From contig NC_133655.1 in the NCBI RefSeq assembly GCF_009905375.1, positions 34,480,398-34,544,397 on the forward strand: a stretch of DNA of 64,000 nucleotides. The letters are read 5' to 3'. Positions 12,588 to 24,900 of this stretch are shown here, piece by piece; position 1 is the stretch's first letter; every line of letters starts with the position of its first letter. Under the pieces are notes generated by a model, which did no database searches, was not told the DNA's origin, and saw only the letters and a program-made list of their open reading frames with translations. A program made the translations under genes and the position numbers. The DNA is from Apium graveolens. Its lineage: Eukaryota; Streptophyta; Magnoliopsida; Apiales; Apiaceae.

Positions 12588-15500
12588 CTAAAGCCAATCA
12601 CTCTGGTATCTAATACCCATCTTGTCTTTATGATGATCAAAGTGACTCTGAGAAAGTGGCTTTGTGAGCGGGTCTGCTACGTTGTTATGTGTGTCAACTC
12701 TCTCGACGTTGACATCTCCTCTTTCAACAATCTGAATTACACCACCATTCAGAGTAAACATGTACCCTGGCATGGATTTGCTATCACTTTCTGATTGAAA
12801 ACTAGAGTCAGTATAACCCTCTATTTTTAACTCAGATTCACCACCAAAAACAACAAAAATGTCCTGAGTCCTTCGCAAGTACTTAAGGATGTTTTTCACT
12901 GCTTTCCAATGGTCTTCACCTGGATTGGACTGATATTTGCTCGTCACACTAATTGAATAAGCAACATCAAACCTTGTACACAACATCGCATACATGATAT
13001 ATCCTATTGCTGAAGCATAAGGAATCTTACTCATACGCTCTCTTTCCTCAGGTGTCTTAGGAGACATTTTTTCGGAAAGGGACACTCCATGGCTCATCGG
13101 TATGAGACCTCTTTTGGAGTTTTCCATGCTAAACCTTTTAAGCACTTTCTGGATGTATGTACCCTTGGTAAGACCTATCATTCTTCTAAATCTATTTCTA
13201 TAGATCTTCATACCGAGAATGTAGGATGCTTCTCCCAAGTCCTTCATGGTGAAGTTCTTTGATAGCCATAATTTGACTGATTGTAGCATCGGTATATCAT
13301 TTCCTATAAGAAGTATGTCATCCACATACAATATAAGAAATGTTATCGTGCTCCCACTAACCTTCTTGTAGACACATGGTTCATCTATATTTTTGATAAA
13401 ACCAAACTCTTTGATTGTCTCATCAAAACGGATGTTCCATCTACGAAAAGCTTGCCTTAAACCATACATGGTTCGCAGCAGCTTACACACTAGGTGTTCA
13501 TTTCTCTTAGAAAGAAAACCCACTGGCTGTATCATATACACTTCCTCCTCAAGTTCCCCATTGAGGAAGGCCGTTTTCACGTCTATTTGCCAGATCTCAT
13601 AGTCGTAGTAAGCAGCAATCGCAAGCAAAATCCGAATTGATTTTAACAGGGCTACAGGCGAAAAAGTTTCATCAAAGTCAATCCCTTGCCTTTGTTTGAA
13701 TTCTTTTGCCACGAGCCTGGCCTTATAGGTCTCCACCTGGCCATCTGCTCCAATCTTTCTTTTGTATACCCACTTGCACCCAATAGGCTTAACACCTTCA
13801 GGTGCCTCAACCAGAGTCCATACTTGGTTGGTATACATAGATTCCATTTCAGATTTCATGGCACTATGCCATTTCTCTGAGTCAACACTACTCATAGCCT
13901 CATTATAGGTCACAGGGTCGTCATCATCAATGATTGACAACTCATTGTCATTCTCAATGACAAGGCCATAATACCTCTCAGATTGGCGAGACACTCTCCA
14001 TGTCCTACGAATGGGTTGTTCCACAGAAGGTTGTTCAGTCTGAACATGTGTTTCCACTTGATCCATAGTAGTTTGTGCTTCTTGAACTTCATCAAGTTCA
14101 ATTTTGCTCCCACTGTTTCCTTCAAGGATAAACTCCTTTTCCAAGAAGGTAGCATGTCTGGAGACAAACACCCGATGATCGGTGTAAAAGTAATACCCCA
14201 AAGTCTCTTTAGGATATCCCACAAAATTACATTTTACAGATCGAGATTCCAGCTTATCTGGGTCAACTTTCTTGACATAAGCTGGATATCCCCAAATCTT
14301 AACGTGTTTAAGACTCGGTTTCCTTTCTTTCCATATCTCATATGGTGTTTGAGGAACAGATTTGGAAGGCACCTTATTCAGTAAATATGCTGAGGTTTCC
14401 AATACATAACCCTATAGGAATACTGGAAGATTCGCATAGCTCATCATGAACCGAACCATGTCTAACAAAGTTCGATTTCTCCGTTCAGATACCCCATTTA
14501 ACTGTGGAGTATATGGAGGAGTCCACTGGGAGACTATACCATTTTCTTTGAGATAATCTAGAAACTCTCCATTCAAGTATTCACCACCTCGATCTGATCG
14601 AAGAGTTATAATACTGTGTTTGGTTTGGTTTCTCCACTTCATGTTTATATTCTTTGAACTTTTCAAAGGCTTCAGACTTGTGTTTCATCAAATACACATA
14701 TCCGAATCTAGATCTATCATCTATGAAAGTAATGAAGTACGAAAATCCACCCATGGCTTACGTAGACATTGGTCCACATACATCTGTGTGTACCAATCCT
14801 AGCAAATCTGCAGCCCTCTCTCCATGTCCACTAAATGGAGATTTGGTCATTTTACCCAATAGACAAGACTCGCATGTAGGATATGATTCAAAATCAAAGG
14901 GGTCAAGTAACCCTTCCTTATGCAATGTCCGCAGTCTATTTTCACTAATATGACATAGTCTACAGTGCCATAAATAGGTCAAATTTTCATCATCTCATTT
15001 TCTTTTATTAGTTTGTTCAATCTGAAGTAAATTATGCTCTACGTCACTTACATACAGACCATTATTTAAAATGCCACGTCCAAAAAGAACATTATTTCTA
15101 AGGATAGAACATTCATTATTCTTAATAATAAATGAAAAACCATCCACATCCAACATAGGAATAGAAACAATATTCCTCACAGTAGAGGGAACGTAATAAC
15201 AATTATTCAAAATAATAGTCTTGCCCGTAGGCATATGTAAACTAAATGATCCTACAGATATGGCCGTAACCCTTGCTCCATTGCCCATACGTAGAATCAC
15301 CTCATCTTTTTCAAGAGTCCTACTTCCCTTTAGTCCTTGCAACGAATTGCAAATATGAGAACCACAGGTGGTATCTAATACCCAAGTAGAAATTTGACCT
15401 AGTGACATATTAACTTCGATCATGAACATGCCTGAATCAGAAGCGGTAGTCTTACTACCCTTCTTCTTCTTCAATTCTGCAAGGTAAACCTTGTAGTTCC

Positions 15501-15603
15501 TCTTCTAGTGCCCCAACTTGTTATAGTGAAAACAAACAGCTAAATTAGGACCAGTCAACTTATGAGCATCTAGTATGCTCTGGAGTGATAGTGCAGAAGA
15601 CAT
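12588..15603 (-). pseudogene. Copia gag-pol with internally deleted gag and RNase H
   Basis: Starts at ATG 15603 with about 20 residues of a gag N-terminus (SILDAHKLTGPN), then passes directly into a zinc-knuckle remnant (CFHYNKLGH) and protease (WVLDTTCGSHICNS). Most of gag is missing without loss of frame. The integrase zinc region at 14982-14758 (CESCLLGKMTKSPF) and core (RSDRGGEY, GVSERRNR) follow. RT has an intact YVDD at 13316-13327. The frame from 14402 to 12588 is open for 604 codons. RNase H keeps YTDSSF but jumps from TLNGG to VERGDVN at about 12730, losing the TEAEY region and the catalytic centre. Stops lie at 15505-15507, 14992-14994, about 14755 and 14412-14414, with a 1-base insertion near 14630. 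Sub-lineage uncertain (Tork or TAR type). Confidence 0.85.
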
Positions 15604-17292
15604 GACGAATATAGTAAATCTGTAAATGATAAACACATAACAACACTTAGCAAATATTCAATTTCATTTCAAAACACTATATGAATCGGGTCTTTATTCA
15701 TAAGTGTCTCCCACTAGTTTAACTAATTTTTTCAACCCCCTAAGTGAAAATTACGCATTCATAATGCTAGTGGGAATAGGGATCCTACATTCCATCACAC
15801 AACCTCGGCTGTGGCACGAAACGTCATGTGATGTTCAATAGGCAGACAACTCTTGTCAATTACATCTTATGTTATTCCCTAATATAAGTTTAGCCTCTTA
15901 AATAATTGAGTCATGGCTGTGGCACGACAAACTCAATATTCTAAGTCAAGTCTAACCCAACATTTTGTACAATTGAATCAGTCTCCAACGGCCCACGGCT
16001 ATAGCATGTACCGACCTTTAGATTCTAATTCAATGTACACATCTCTATGTAATAGACAAGTATTTCTTATTTCGAAATCAAATCCCTCGGCTGTAGCACG
16101 AAACGACAATGATTTAAAAATAAGAACCACTTTCTACCATGTTGGAAGGCTATGACCGACACAAGCCTGTTGTGTCATTGGCCAATTACTACTTGATATT
16201 ATTTAATTTTAGAGGGATTATATTACATTACAATCATAATCATATTATAAAGAGATTCTTCCTTTTAAATTAAATATTTCAAATCAATAATCGATAATCA
16301 GATGATTCCCAGATCGGGTGGAGCATTATCAAGAGGCGTCACTTAATAACCCTTTCTTACAGATAGAAATCTGTTGTTGACAGAATCATCCTTTTTCTCA
16401 ATATTGAAAATTCATATTCAATTACGTGTTTCATAAACACAAGAATCTCATGATCATATTCATAATATTTATTGTTAAGGCAAGAAACGATTCCTATTCT
16501 AGATTTTCTAGAGCACGCCTTATATTGATTTAAGTTCACCTAAATCTATCATCGCATGGTAAACATAGGCATATATCTCATATATAAAATTAAATAAACA
16601 AGTAAATGTAAAGTGCAATAAAGTAAATGTGTTTGGTTATGGCCCCATCCTATGTGATCTTTATCAAGCTCATGATAAAGATCAAGGTCAATCTAATATG
16701 GTGATGGAAATAAATACAACTACTTATTACATAAGTCTTCTTCTTTGTTTAGACTTCTGGTATGCCTCGTCTTCTTCTTTCTATCACCTCCATTGGATAG
16801 CCTTCTTGAGTCTTCAATTACATTACATGATTGAAAGTAAAACTAATCTAATGAACTTACAAGAATAACTCGAGTTACATTCAAGATTTATGATTACAAA
16901 GATTGACGACATGCAAGTCGTATTTAAAACCAAAACCAAAACCAAAACCAAAACCATTACACTAAGGTCGAAAGGCCATAACCATCCACCATGCTCATAC
17001 AACACATAAAAGCATGTTAAAACACATAATCTGATCTTAACATATCATATTATCCATGATCTAATCATAAAAAGAAAATATGACAAAAATCAGAATCAAA
17101 TCAGAAAAACAAGAATCACTATTTACGGGCAGTAAACGACGTCAAACGCCTTACAGATGAGTCGTAGATAGCTTTAGCTATCATTTTTGTTCAGACGCTC
17201 GTTTACCTATGGAATAGGGTATTCGTTTGCGTAAATCGGACACCAGACCCAGATTTCAGCAAATCTGCAGCAGCCAATTCAGAATCCGTATC
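15604..17292 (-). other. Long untranslated leader of nested copia with repeated motif
   Basis: 1.7 kb between the leader repeats and the gag start, with no convincing ORF. Contains about five degenerate copies of CGGCTGTGGCACGAAACG (plus-strand reading) at 15806, 15914, 15996, 16088 and 16146, and a run of five AAAACC units at about 16926-16956. Confidence 0.6.
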
Positions 17293-17516
17293 TAATATGA
17301 TTCTCATAATTAGAATAAACATAAATCATGTATATATCAGTATATATACAGATTACATAATCATCTTATGATTATACAACTCACATGAATATCATATATT
17401 CAAAACCATACATATATAAGCATATTATATCAACATCAAATCATGGCGAATCACGTACATACTCATATATCGAAAATAGTTAAACACATAAACGAATTAA
17501 AAACTTTTCGCAAGTA

Positions 17517-17528
17517 GCTCTGATGCCA
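17517..17528 (-). other. Primer-binding-site copy in array unit a
   Basis: Minus-strand TGGCATCAGAGC, similar to the initiator-Met tRNA site TGGTATCAGAGC. The adjacent LTR end has lost its terminal CA (TA instead of TG on the plus strand at 17530). Confidence 0.6.
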
Positions 17529-18873
17529 TTAAAGGTTTTTTAGCACATAAATGCAGCGAAAATGTAAATTTAATCTTAAAAAAACCGAAACTCTCCGGAG
17601 GATCCATGCGAAAAATAATATTTAATTCGTAGTTCAGTGTGTTTACCTTAAGAAGCTTTACGTTAATGGAAAGATGGAGGTCTTTAATATCGATCCAAGA
17701 ACGATAAACGGAGATCCTTAGCAGCTGCTCCTCAAGTGTGAAGCACTCCACCGGTATCCCCCAAGAAAACGATGTAATGAAGGAGGAGGAGATGGAGAGA
17801 ATTAGGGTTTTGTAAATCTTTTTGGTTGAGGCAAAAAATAGGGTTTATAATAGTATATTTATAGGCAAAATTTTCAGCTGAAAATTTTCCCATAAAATAT
17901 TATTATTATTAACCCTTTATTATTCTCACTAATAATTAAAACACCTTTTAATTATTAATCCTTTTCCTAAACTCTTTAGAAATAATTCTCTCACTTGATT
18001 TAATTTCCAAAAATTAAATTCTTAATTAATAATATTAAAAACCTTTTCTTAATTAATTTATAATCAATTAAATCTCATTTAATCAATTATTAAATTTGCC
18101 AATTAATTATTTATTTCATAAATAAATAATTATCAGCCATTATTAATTAATTTTTCCACTATTAAATCATTCTCTTTTATGGTGTGACCCTATAGGTTTA
18201 ATATTAAGCCGGTAGTAGAAATAAATAATAATAAAACTATTTTATCATTATTTATATAAATTCTGTAATTCATTAAATATGATTAATTAATTAATCATAT
18301 TTATTCTACATCGTAAGGGATTCTTCTCAGCATATCGCGACTATCCGGATAATACGAATTCACTGCTTAGAATACCAAGAACCTATTTAGTGAGTAGTAA
18401 CCGTACAATTAATTCCTTCTACCCTGCAATGTCACGATTAAATACAAGACATGGAACTTGTGTCAAGCCTATCTTATTTAATCACTTGCTTTCCCATTCA
18501 CTATGCTTAGTTCTATTTAATATAAATTATAAACTCCTTTCTAATTTCATTCACTCTGGTCAGAGATTCCTGAACTAACATAAGTGGATCAACATTAAAC
18601 ATTCTCTTCCTACACTGGAAGGGGTAGATCCTTTATTGATCATACACTATCATAATATGATTCTCATAATTAGAATAAACATAAATCATGTATATATCAG
18701 TATATATACAGATTACATAATCATCTTATTATACAACTCACATGAATATCATATATTCAAAACCATACATATATAAGCATATTATATCAACATCAAATCA
18801 TGGCGAATCACGTACATACTCATATATCAAAAACAGTTAAACACATAGACGAATTAAAAACTTTTCGCAAGTA

Positions 18874-18885
18874 GCTCTGATGCCA
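18874..18885 (-). other. Primer-binding-site copy in array unit b
   Basis: TGGCATCAGAGC next to the LTR terminus at 18887. Confidence 0.65.
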
Positions 18886-20219
18886 TTGAAGGGTTTTTAG
18901 CACATAAACGCAGCGAAAACGTAAATTTAATCATAAAATAACCGAAACTCTCCGCAGGATCCATGCGAAAAATAATATTTAATTCATAGTTCAGTGTGTT
19001 TACCTTAAGAAGCTTTACGTTAATGGAAAGATGGAGGTCTTTAATATCGATCCAAGAACGATGAACGTAGATCCTTAGCAGCTGCTCCTCAAGTGTGAAG
19101 CACTCCACCGGTATTCCCCAAGAAAATGATGTAATGAAGGAGGAGGAGATGGAGAAAATTAGGGTTTTGTAAATCTTTTTGGTTGAGGCAAAAAATAGGG
19201 TTTATAATAGTATATTTATAGGCAAAATTTTCAGCTGAAAATTTTCCCATAAAATATTATTATATTATTCTCACTAATAATTAAAACACCTTTTAATTAT
19301 TAATCCTTTTCCTAAACTCTTTAGAAATAATTCTCTCACTTGATTTAATTTCCAAAAATTAAATTCTTAATTAATAATATTAAAAACCTTTTCTTAATTA
19401 ATTTATAATCAATTAAATCTCATTTAATCAATTATTAAATTTGCCAATTAATTATTTATTTCATAAATAAATAATTATCAGCCATTATTAATTAATTCCT
19501 CCACCATTAAATCATTCTCTTTTATGGTGTGACCCTGTAGGTTCAATATTAAGCCGATAGTAGAAATAAATTATAATAAAACTATTTTATCATTATTTAT
19601 ATAAATTCTCTAATTCATTAAATATGATTAATTAATTAATCATATTTATTCTACATCGTGAGGGATACTTCTCAGCATATCGCGACTATCCGGATAATAC
19701 GAATTCACTACTTAGAATACTAAGAACCTATTCAGTGAGTAGTAACCGTACAATTAATTCCTTCTACCCTGCAATGTAACGATTATATACAAGGCATGGA
19801 ACTTGTGTCAAGCCTATCTTATTTAATCACTTGCTTTCTCATTCACTATGCTTAGTTCTATATAATATAAATTATAAACTCCTTTCTAATTTCATTCTCT
19901 GGCCAGAGATTCCTGAACTAACATAAGTGGATCAGCATTGAACATTCTCTTCCTACACTGGAAGGGGTAGATCCTTTATTGATCATACACTATCATAATA
20001 TGATTCTCATAATTAGAATAAACATAAATCATGTATATATCAGTATATATACAGATTACATAATCATCTTATGATTATACAACTCATATGAATATCATAT
20101 ATTCAAAACCATACATATATAAGCATATTATATCAACATTAAATCATGGCGAATCACGCACATACTCATATATCGAAAACAATTAAACACATAAATAAAT
20201 TAAAAACTTTTCGCAAGTA

Positions 20220-20231
20220 GCTCTGATGCCA
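20220..20231 (-). other. Primer-binding site next to the full 5' LTR
   Basis: TGGCATCAGAGC one base inside the 5' LTR end. This is the position expected for the functional site of the element. Confidence 0.75.
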
Positions 20232-20232
20232 T

Positions 20233-21939
20233 TGAAGGGTTTTTAGCACATAAACGCAGCGAAAACGTAAATTTAATCTTAAAAAAACCGAAACTCTCCG
20301 CAGGATCCATGCGAAAAATAATATTTAATTCGTAGTTCAGTGTGTTTACCTTAAGAAGCTTTACGTTAATGGAAAGATGGAGGTCTTTAATATCGATCCA
20401 AGAACGATGAACGGAGATCCTTAGCAGCTGCTCCTCAAGTGTGAAGCACTCCACCGGTATCCCTCAAGAAAATGATGTAATGAAGGAGGAGGAGATGGAG
20501 AGAATTAGGGTTTTGTAAATCTTTTTGGTTGAGGCAAAAAATAGGGTTTATAATAGTATATTTATAGGCAAAATTTTCAGCTGAAAATTTTCCCATAAAA
20601 TATTATTATTATTAACCCTTTATTATTCTCACTAATAATTAAAACACCTTTTAATTATTAATCCTTTTCCTAAACTCTTTAGAAATAATTCTCTCACTTG
20701 ATTTAATTTCCAAAAATTAAATTCTTAATTAATAATATTAAAAACCTTTTCTTAATTAATTTATAGTCAATTAAATCTCATTTAATCAATTATTAAATTT
20801 GCCAATTAATTATTTATTTCATAAATAAATAATTATCAGCCATTATTAATTAATTCCTCCACCATTAAATCATTCTCTTTTATGGTGTGACCCTGTAGGT
20901 TCAATATTAAGCCGGTAGTAGAAATAAATAATAATAAAACTATTTTATCATTATTTATATAAATTCTCTAATTCATTAAATATGATTAATTAATTAATCA
21001 TATTTATTCTACATCGTGAGGGATACTTCTCAGCATATCGCGACTATCCGGATAATACGAATTCACTGCTTAGAATACCAAGAACCTATTTAGTGAGTAG
21101 TAACCATACAATTAATTACTTCTACCCTGCAATGTCACGATTAAGTATAAGGCATGGAACTTGTGTCAAGCCTACCTTATTTAATCACTTGTTTTCCCAT
21201 TCACTATGCTTAGTTCTATTTAATATAAATTATAAACTCCTTTCTAATTTCATTCACTCTGGCCAGAGATTCCTGAACTAACATAAGTGGATCAGCATTG
21301 AACATTCTCTTCCTACACTGGAAGGGGTAGATCCTTTATTGATCATACACTATCTTCGTGTATAAATTCCTATACCCAGTAGAGCCCTTATAATTGTCCC
21401 TTGAGACTAAAAACTAAACCAAAGCATAGTTCAGTGTACACAAGATGACTATGATGACCTCAAGTCTAAGGATACTTGTACAACTATCACTATATGAACA
21501 ACTGCTGACACGTGAGTGAACTCCATCAGTTGTTCAGCTGTGTGAGTCATGTTCAGTGAACTTATTCTATAATAAGCACCTACATACTAGCTATAGTGTC
21601 ACCACACAAATGTCTATGAGAACAGACATCCTTCATAATTAAGCAAGCATAGTATGTACCGATCTTTGTGGATTATTAATTACCAGTTAGTAATCCTACG
21701 ACCAGGAACTATTTAAGTTTAGAGTTTTCATCTTTTAGGTCTCATTATTATGATCTCATCATAATCCATAAAAAGCTTTACTCTAAACTGTGGTATATCT
21801 TATATAAATATTTAAATAGATTGAGCCCGCAATAAAAACAAAACAAGCCTTTTATTAATATCAATGAAATCAAAACAGATTACATAAAAGTTATTCCTAA
21901 ATCTTCATACATGATTGGACTTAGGACATATCTCTTTCA
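20233..21939 (-). repeat. 5' LTR (1707 bp) of nested copia
   Basis: Full-length LTR with TG...CA ends and GAAAG immediately outside (21940-21944). The region upstream of the array junction (21355-21939) is present only here and in the 3' LTR. It carries a second TATA-like word TATAAG (minus, 21392-21387). Confidence 0.9.
20557..20567 (-). promoter_or_regulatory. LTR core promoter CTATAAATATA with adjacent 22-bp palindrome
   Basis: Minus-strand CTATAAATATA followed by a pyrimidine-rich AAACCCTAATTCTC leader, a canonical plant core promoter arrangement. A perfect AT-rich palindrome centred on CAGCTG (20570-20591) sits directly upstream. Repeated at 11191, 17854 and 19211. Confidence 0.6.
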
Positions 21940-24900
21940 GAAAGTAGTCTTCATCTAAGATGCACCCGTAGAAAATCACTTTTCTTGTAACAATTCCAGA
22001 TGCCCCTCTCAGTAACTTGCACTTTTTCAGTATGCTTAGCTTTCTTAGATTTCCTCCCAACAGACTTGTAGTGAACATTGAGTGATGGCTTGACAGAAAG
22101 TAGGTTTGTGATTTTCTTGAGAAATGTTTGGCTTGAGGTGATTGGTATTTTTAGAAAGGTGTTAGCAGTTTGTTTGTATAGGAATTTAGGCTTTGAGGTA
22201 TGAGGTTGTTCAGTGTGTGAGTTTGTTGGCTTTGAAGGTTGAGCTTAATTTGTTTAGATTTTTAGGGTTTTTTTGGTGTGGTTCTGAATTATCTTCCTTC
22301 TTTTTCCTCATCCTTTCATCTCTCTTCTTGTCATCTCTTATTCTCTCATCTTGCTTCTTATCCTTGCTACCAGTTGCTCTTGAGGATTGACTTGGATTTA
22401 AGCCAGAAGGTTTTTGTTCTTTATACTTCTACTTATCAACATCCTTGTCTTCCTTTAAATTATAGTGTGTTGTAGGGAACATGGTCTCAGCATTTTGCAG
22501 ATATCTCCCCAAGATCCTGATCATTTCCTCATCTTTAGACTTTTTGTTAATTTTGGTCTTTAGATCAGTTTCAAGGGTCATGATCAATCTCAAATTATTC
22601 CTCACACAGTTTTTAGGAACTGTGAAGTATCTGCACTTTCTGGTTTGTGGACAAATATAGACAATCCCCCTGCTTGGATGAAGATAGGCTTCAGGAAAAG
22701 TAGCTATCTGAGCATTTTTGAGTTCCTTTAGAAGTTAAGTGTCCTCTGGAATTACTGAGTGCATTTTGTCAATTACCACATCCAGCTCAGATGCTCTCAA
22801 TTTTTGAAGATTGGAGAGAGACACCTGGAGACATCTATCCAGTCCACAGTCATTTACATTTACAACTATTCTCTTTTCCAGAAATTTTCCAACTTGGACA
22901 AGCACCACTCTAACAAAGTTTATGTTGTTGGCCAAAGCTTTCTTGTATGTAACATAATTGTTGTGTAGAGACACCCTCAAAAATATCAGAATTTCATTAA
23001 ATTCATTATCTTGACAAGGTCCTTCTGCAGCTTTTAGGAGTCTTTCTTTTCCAACATCATGAGAAATTTGAGATTTTGATGAGCTTTGACCCTGCTGGGT
23101 TATTGAGATCAATTCTTTTGACTTTCCAGCATCCCTAGATTTTTGAATCCTAGATTCTATCTCACCCTTAGGCTTGGTGACATGCATGATTAGGGGAGTT
23201 GGCAATTCTGGCCTCACAGACTCAGGAAGTGCAGGCAGTGAAATATTGAGCTTTCCCATGATGGCTCCCAAAGCAACAAAATTCTGCATTTGTAAGTGCT
23301 TGTGGGAGTCCACCAGGGCTTGAATATCTTCATGTTGACTCTGCACCAGTGTAGTGAGAGCATGTACTTGAGCTGTGAGGTTGTCATTTGAGGTTTGCAG
23401 AATGGAGACTTGATTTTGAAGAGCCTAAATTTTGAGATTGGTAGATATGGAAGTAGGTTGTTGAGAGCTTGTAGATTCTAAAGAGCCAAAAGTTGCTTCC
23501 ACGGCTTGTTTGATACCATCCATGAGCAATATAGAAGGCTCATACCTGCTTTGGTGAAGCTAGTCCAACTTGAGCCTTGTGTCATTTGATTTGGTGATTT
23601 GTTGTTGAACCACTTCATGAAGAGCAATGAAAGATTGTCTGAGATTTTTGACATCTTTTTTCACAGAAGTCAGATCTAGCCTTGCCATTTGGTCAGCAAA
23701 ATGTTGAAACTTTGAGGTGATCTTGACTTGGGAAGGTATGATCTCATCCATCTTCTCCTTCACCAGCTTCCTTATTTTGTCTTCATGACCAGTCAACTTG
23801 AGTTCTAGAGCTTTATCAAATAGGTGAAAAGCCTTGAGTTAAGCTTTATAAACTTCAGTGAGTACATTATAGACATCCTGTGGAGTTAAGGTCTTGGCAT
23901 TACTTCTCAGTATTGTGATATATTCTTCTCTAAACCTGTCCAAGACTTGATTCATTTTCAGGGAAAAGTCCTTCGATAGCCAGACATCAATATTACCATC
24001 TTGCTCTCCTTCATTTTACAATTTCTCCTTCTGCTTTTCAACTTCTTCATTGTATGTTAGCAGAATTGCTTGATAATCCTGGTTGCTCATGTTTGAAGTT
24101 AGCAGATGCTGTGAAATATTTGTGAATCCAGAAATCTGCTCAACAAGAAGATCATCCAGGGATATAGGTTGAGAGTCAGTTATTTGCAGCCATTGTGAGA
24201 TGAGGTGTGGTTGTTGAGGTTGAGAGGTTGGGGGTTGGTGTGAAGGGTCAGAACCACCTGTGACAAGATTCACAGTTTGACTCACAGATTGCTTTGTGGT
24301 TATGACAAGGTGTTGTTCCTCACCAGTTATGGGAACCTCCATTTAAATTGGAGGGGATTTGATTGTGCTACTGTCATTTGCAACAGCCTCAAACCCTTGT
24401 GTGTCTTGCACCACACTGTCACTTAAATGTGCTATACTTGCCTCCTCTATGACAGGATCACTGGCAATTATACTCCTAGCATAAATTGATAATGCAATTT
24501 CTACTAGGGTTTTGAGGGGAATTGTTCCTGAAACAGGAACCTCCAATTGAATTGGAGAGGATTTAGATAGCTCCCCCTTAGGAGTACCACCCTCAAACCT
24601 TATAGTCTGTGAAGACTGATTTGCAAATGAAGGTGCATTTGAGACCTCCATGGGGTCTTCAGTAAAAACTGATTAACCCCACATGGTTTTGATGGTGTCA
24701 TCAAGGTCTACCCCAACTAGTAGCCTCTTACCATTTGAATTTGGTGTCTGGGTGGTGAGCAAGGTTTCTTGAACCAAGTTACTTGAAAGGGGAAACACTT
24801 GAGGATTTGATCCAAGTATTTCAGTATAGGAAGAAGAAATATTAGATACAAGAGTTTGAAGTTTAAGACTGAGTGTTGGTAGCTCCCCCTGAATGGATGA

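Larger units (their letters stand above)
17293..20232 (-). repeat. Tandem array of truncated LTR + primer site + leader units
   Basis: Plus-strand order: leader a 17293-17529, truncated LTR a 17530-18651, leader b 18652-18886, truncated LTR b 18887-19994, leader c 19995-20232, then the full 5' LTR. Unit lengths are about 1359 and 1343 bp. Both truncated LTRs stop at the same base (after CACTATC) and join the same leader word (ATAATATGATTCTC). Each unit keeps the TATA box (17854-17864 and 19211-19221), the LTR end and a primer site. Unit b has an 11-bp deletion near 19262 that the others lack. Confidence 0.9.
10867..21939 (-). mobile_element. Complete-ended Ty1/copia element with tandem LTR-leader array, GAAAG target duplication
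   Basis: The outer LTRs are 10867-12573 (3') and 20233-21939 (5'), both 1707 bp, with TGAAAGAG...CCTTCA ends in minus orientation. The flanking 5-bp repeats GAAAG are identical. A primer site TGGCATCAGAGC follows the 5' LTR and a polypurine tract precedes the 3' LTR. The interior holds a gag-pol pseudogene (12588-15603) and a leader in which truncated LTR-leader units are repeated. It lies inside the 3' ORF of an older copia. In-frame deletions in gag and RNase H indicate a non-autonomous copy. Confidence 0.9.

Noticed and set aside
13983..14384. 133-residue plus-strand ORF
   Set aside because: Antisense to the copia integrase-RT linker, with no independent signal.
16926..16956. AAAACC repeat as a possible interstitial telomere
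   Set aside because: Plant telomere repeat is TTTAGGG/CCCTAAA; AAAACC does not match and the run is only five units.
20200..20454. 84-residue ORF repeated in the copia LTR copies (also 10795, 17497, 18854)
   Set aside because: It begins at GTG with no ATG, lies across the LTR end and primer site, and its repetition is explained by LTR duplication and not by coding constraint.
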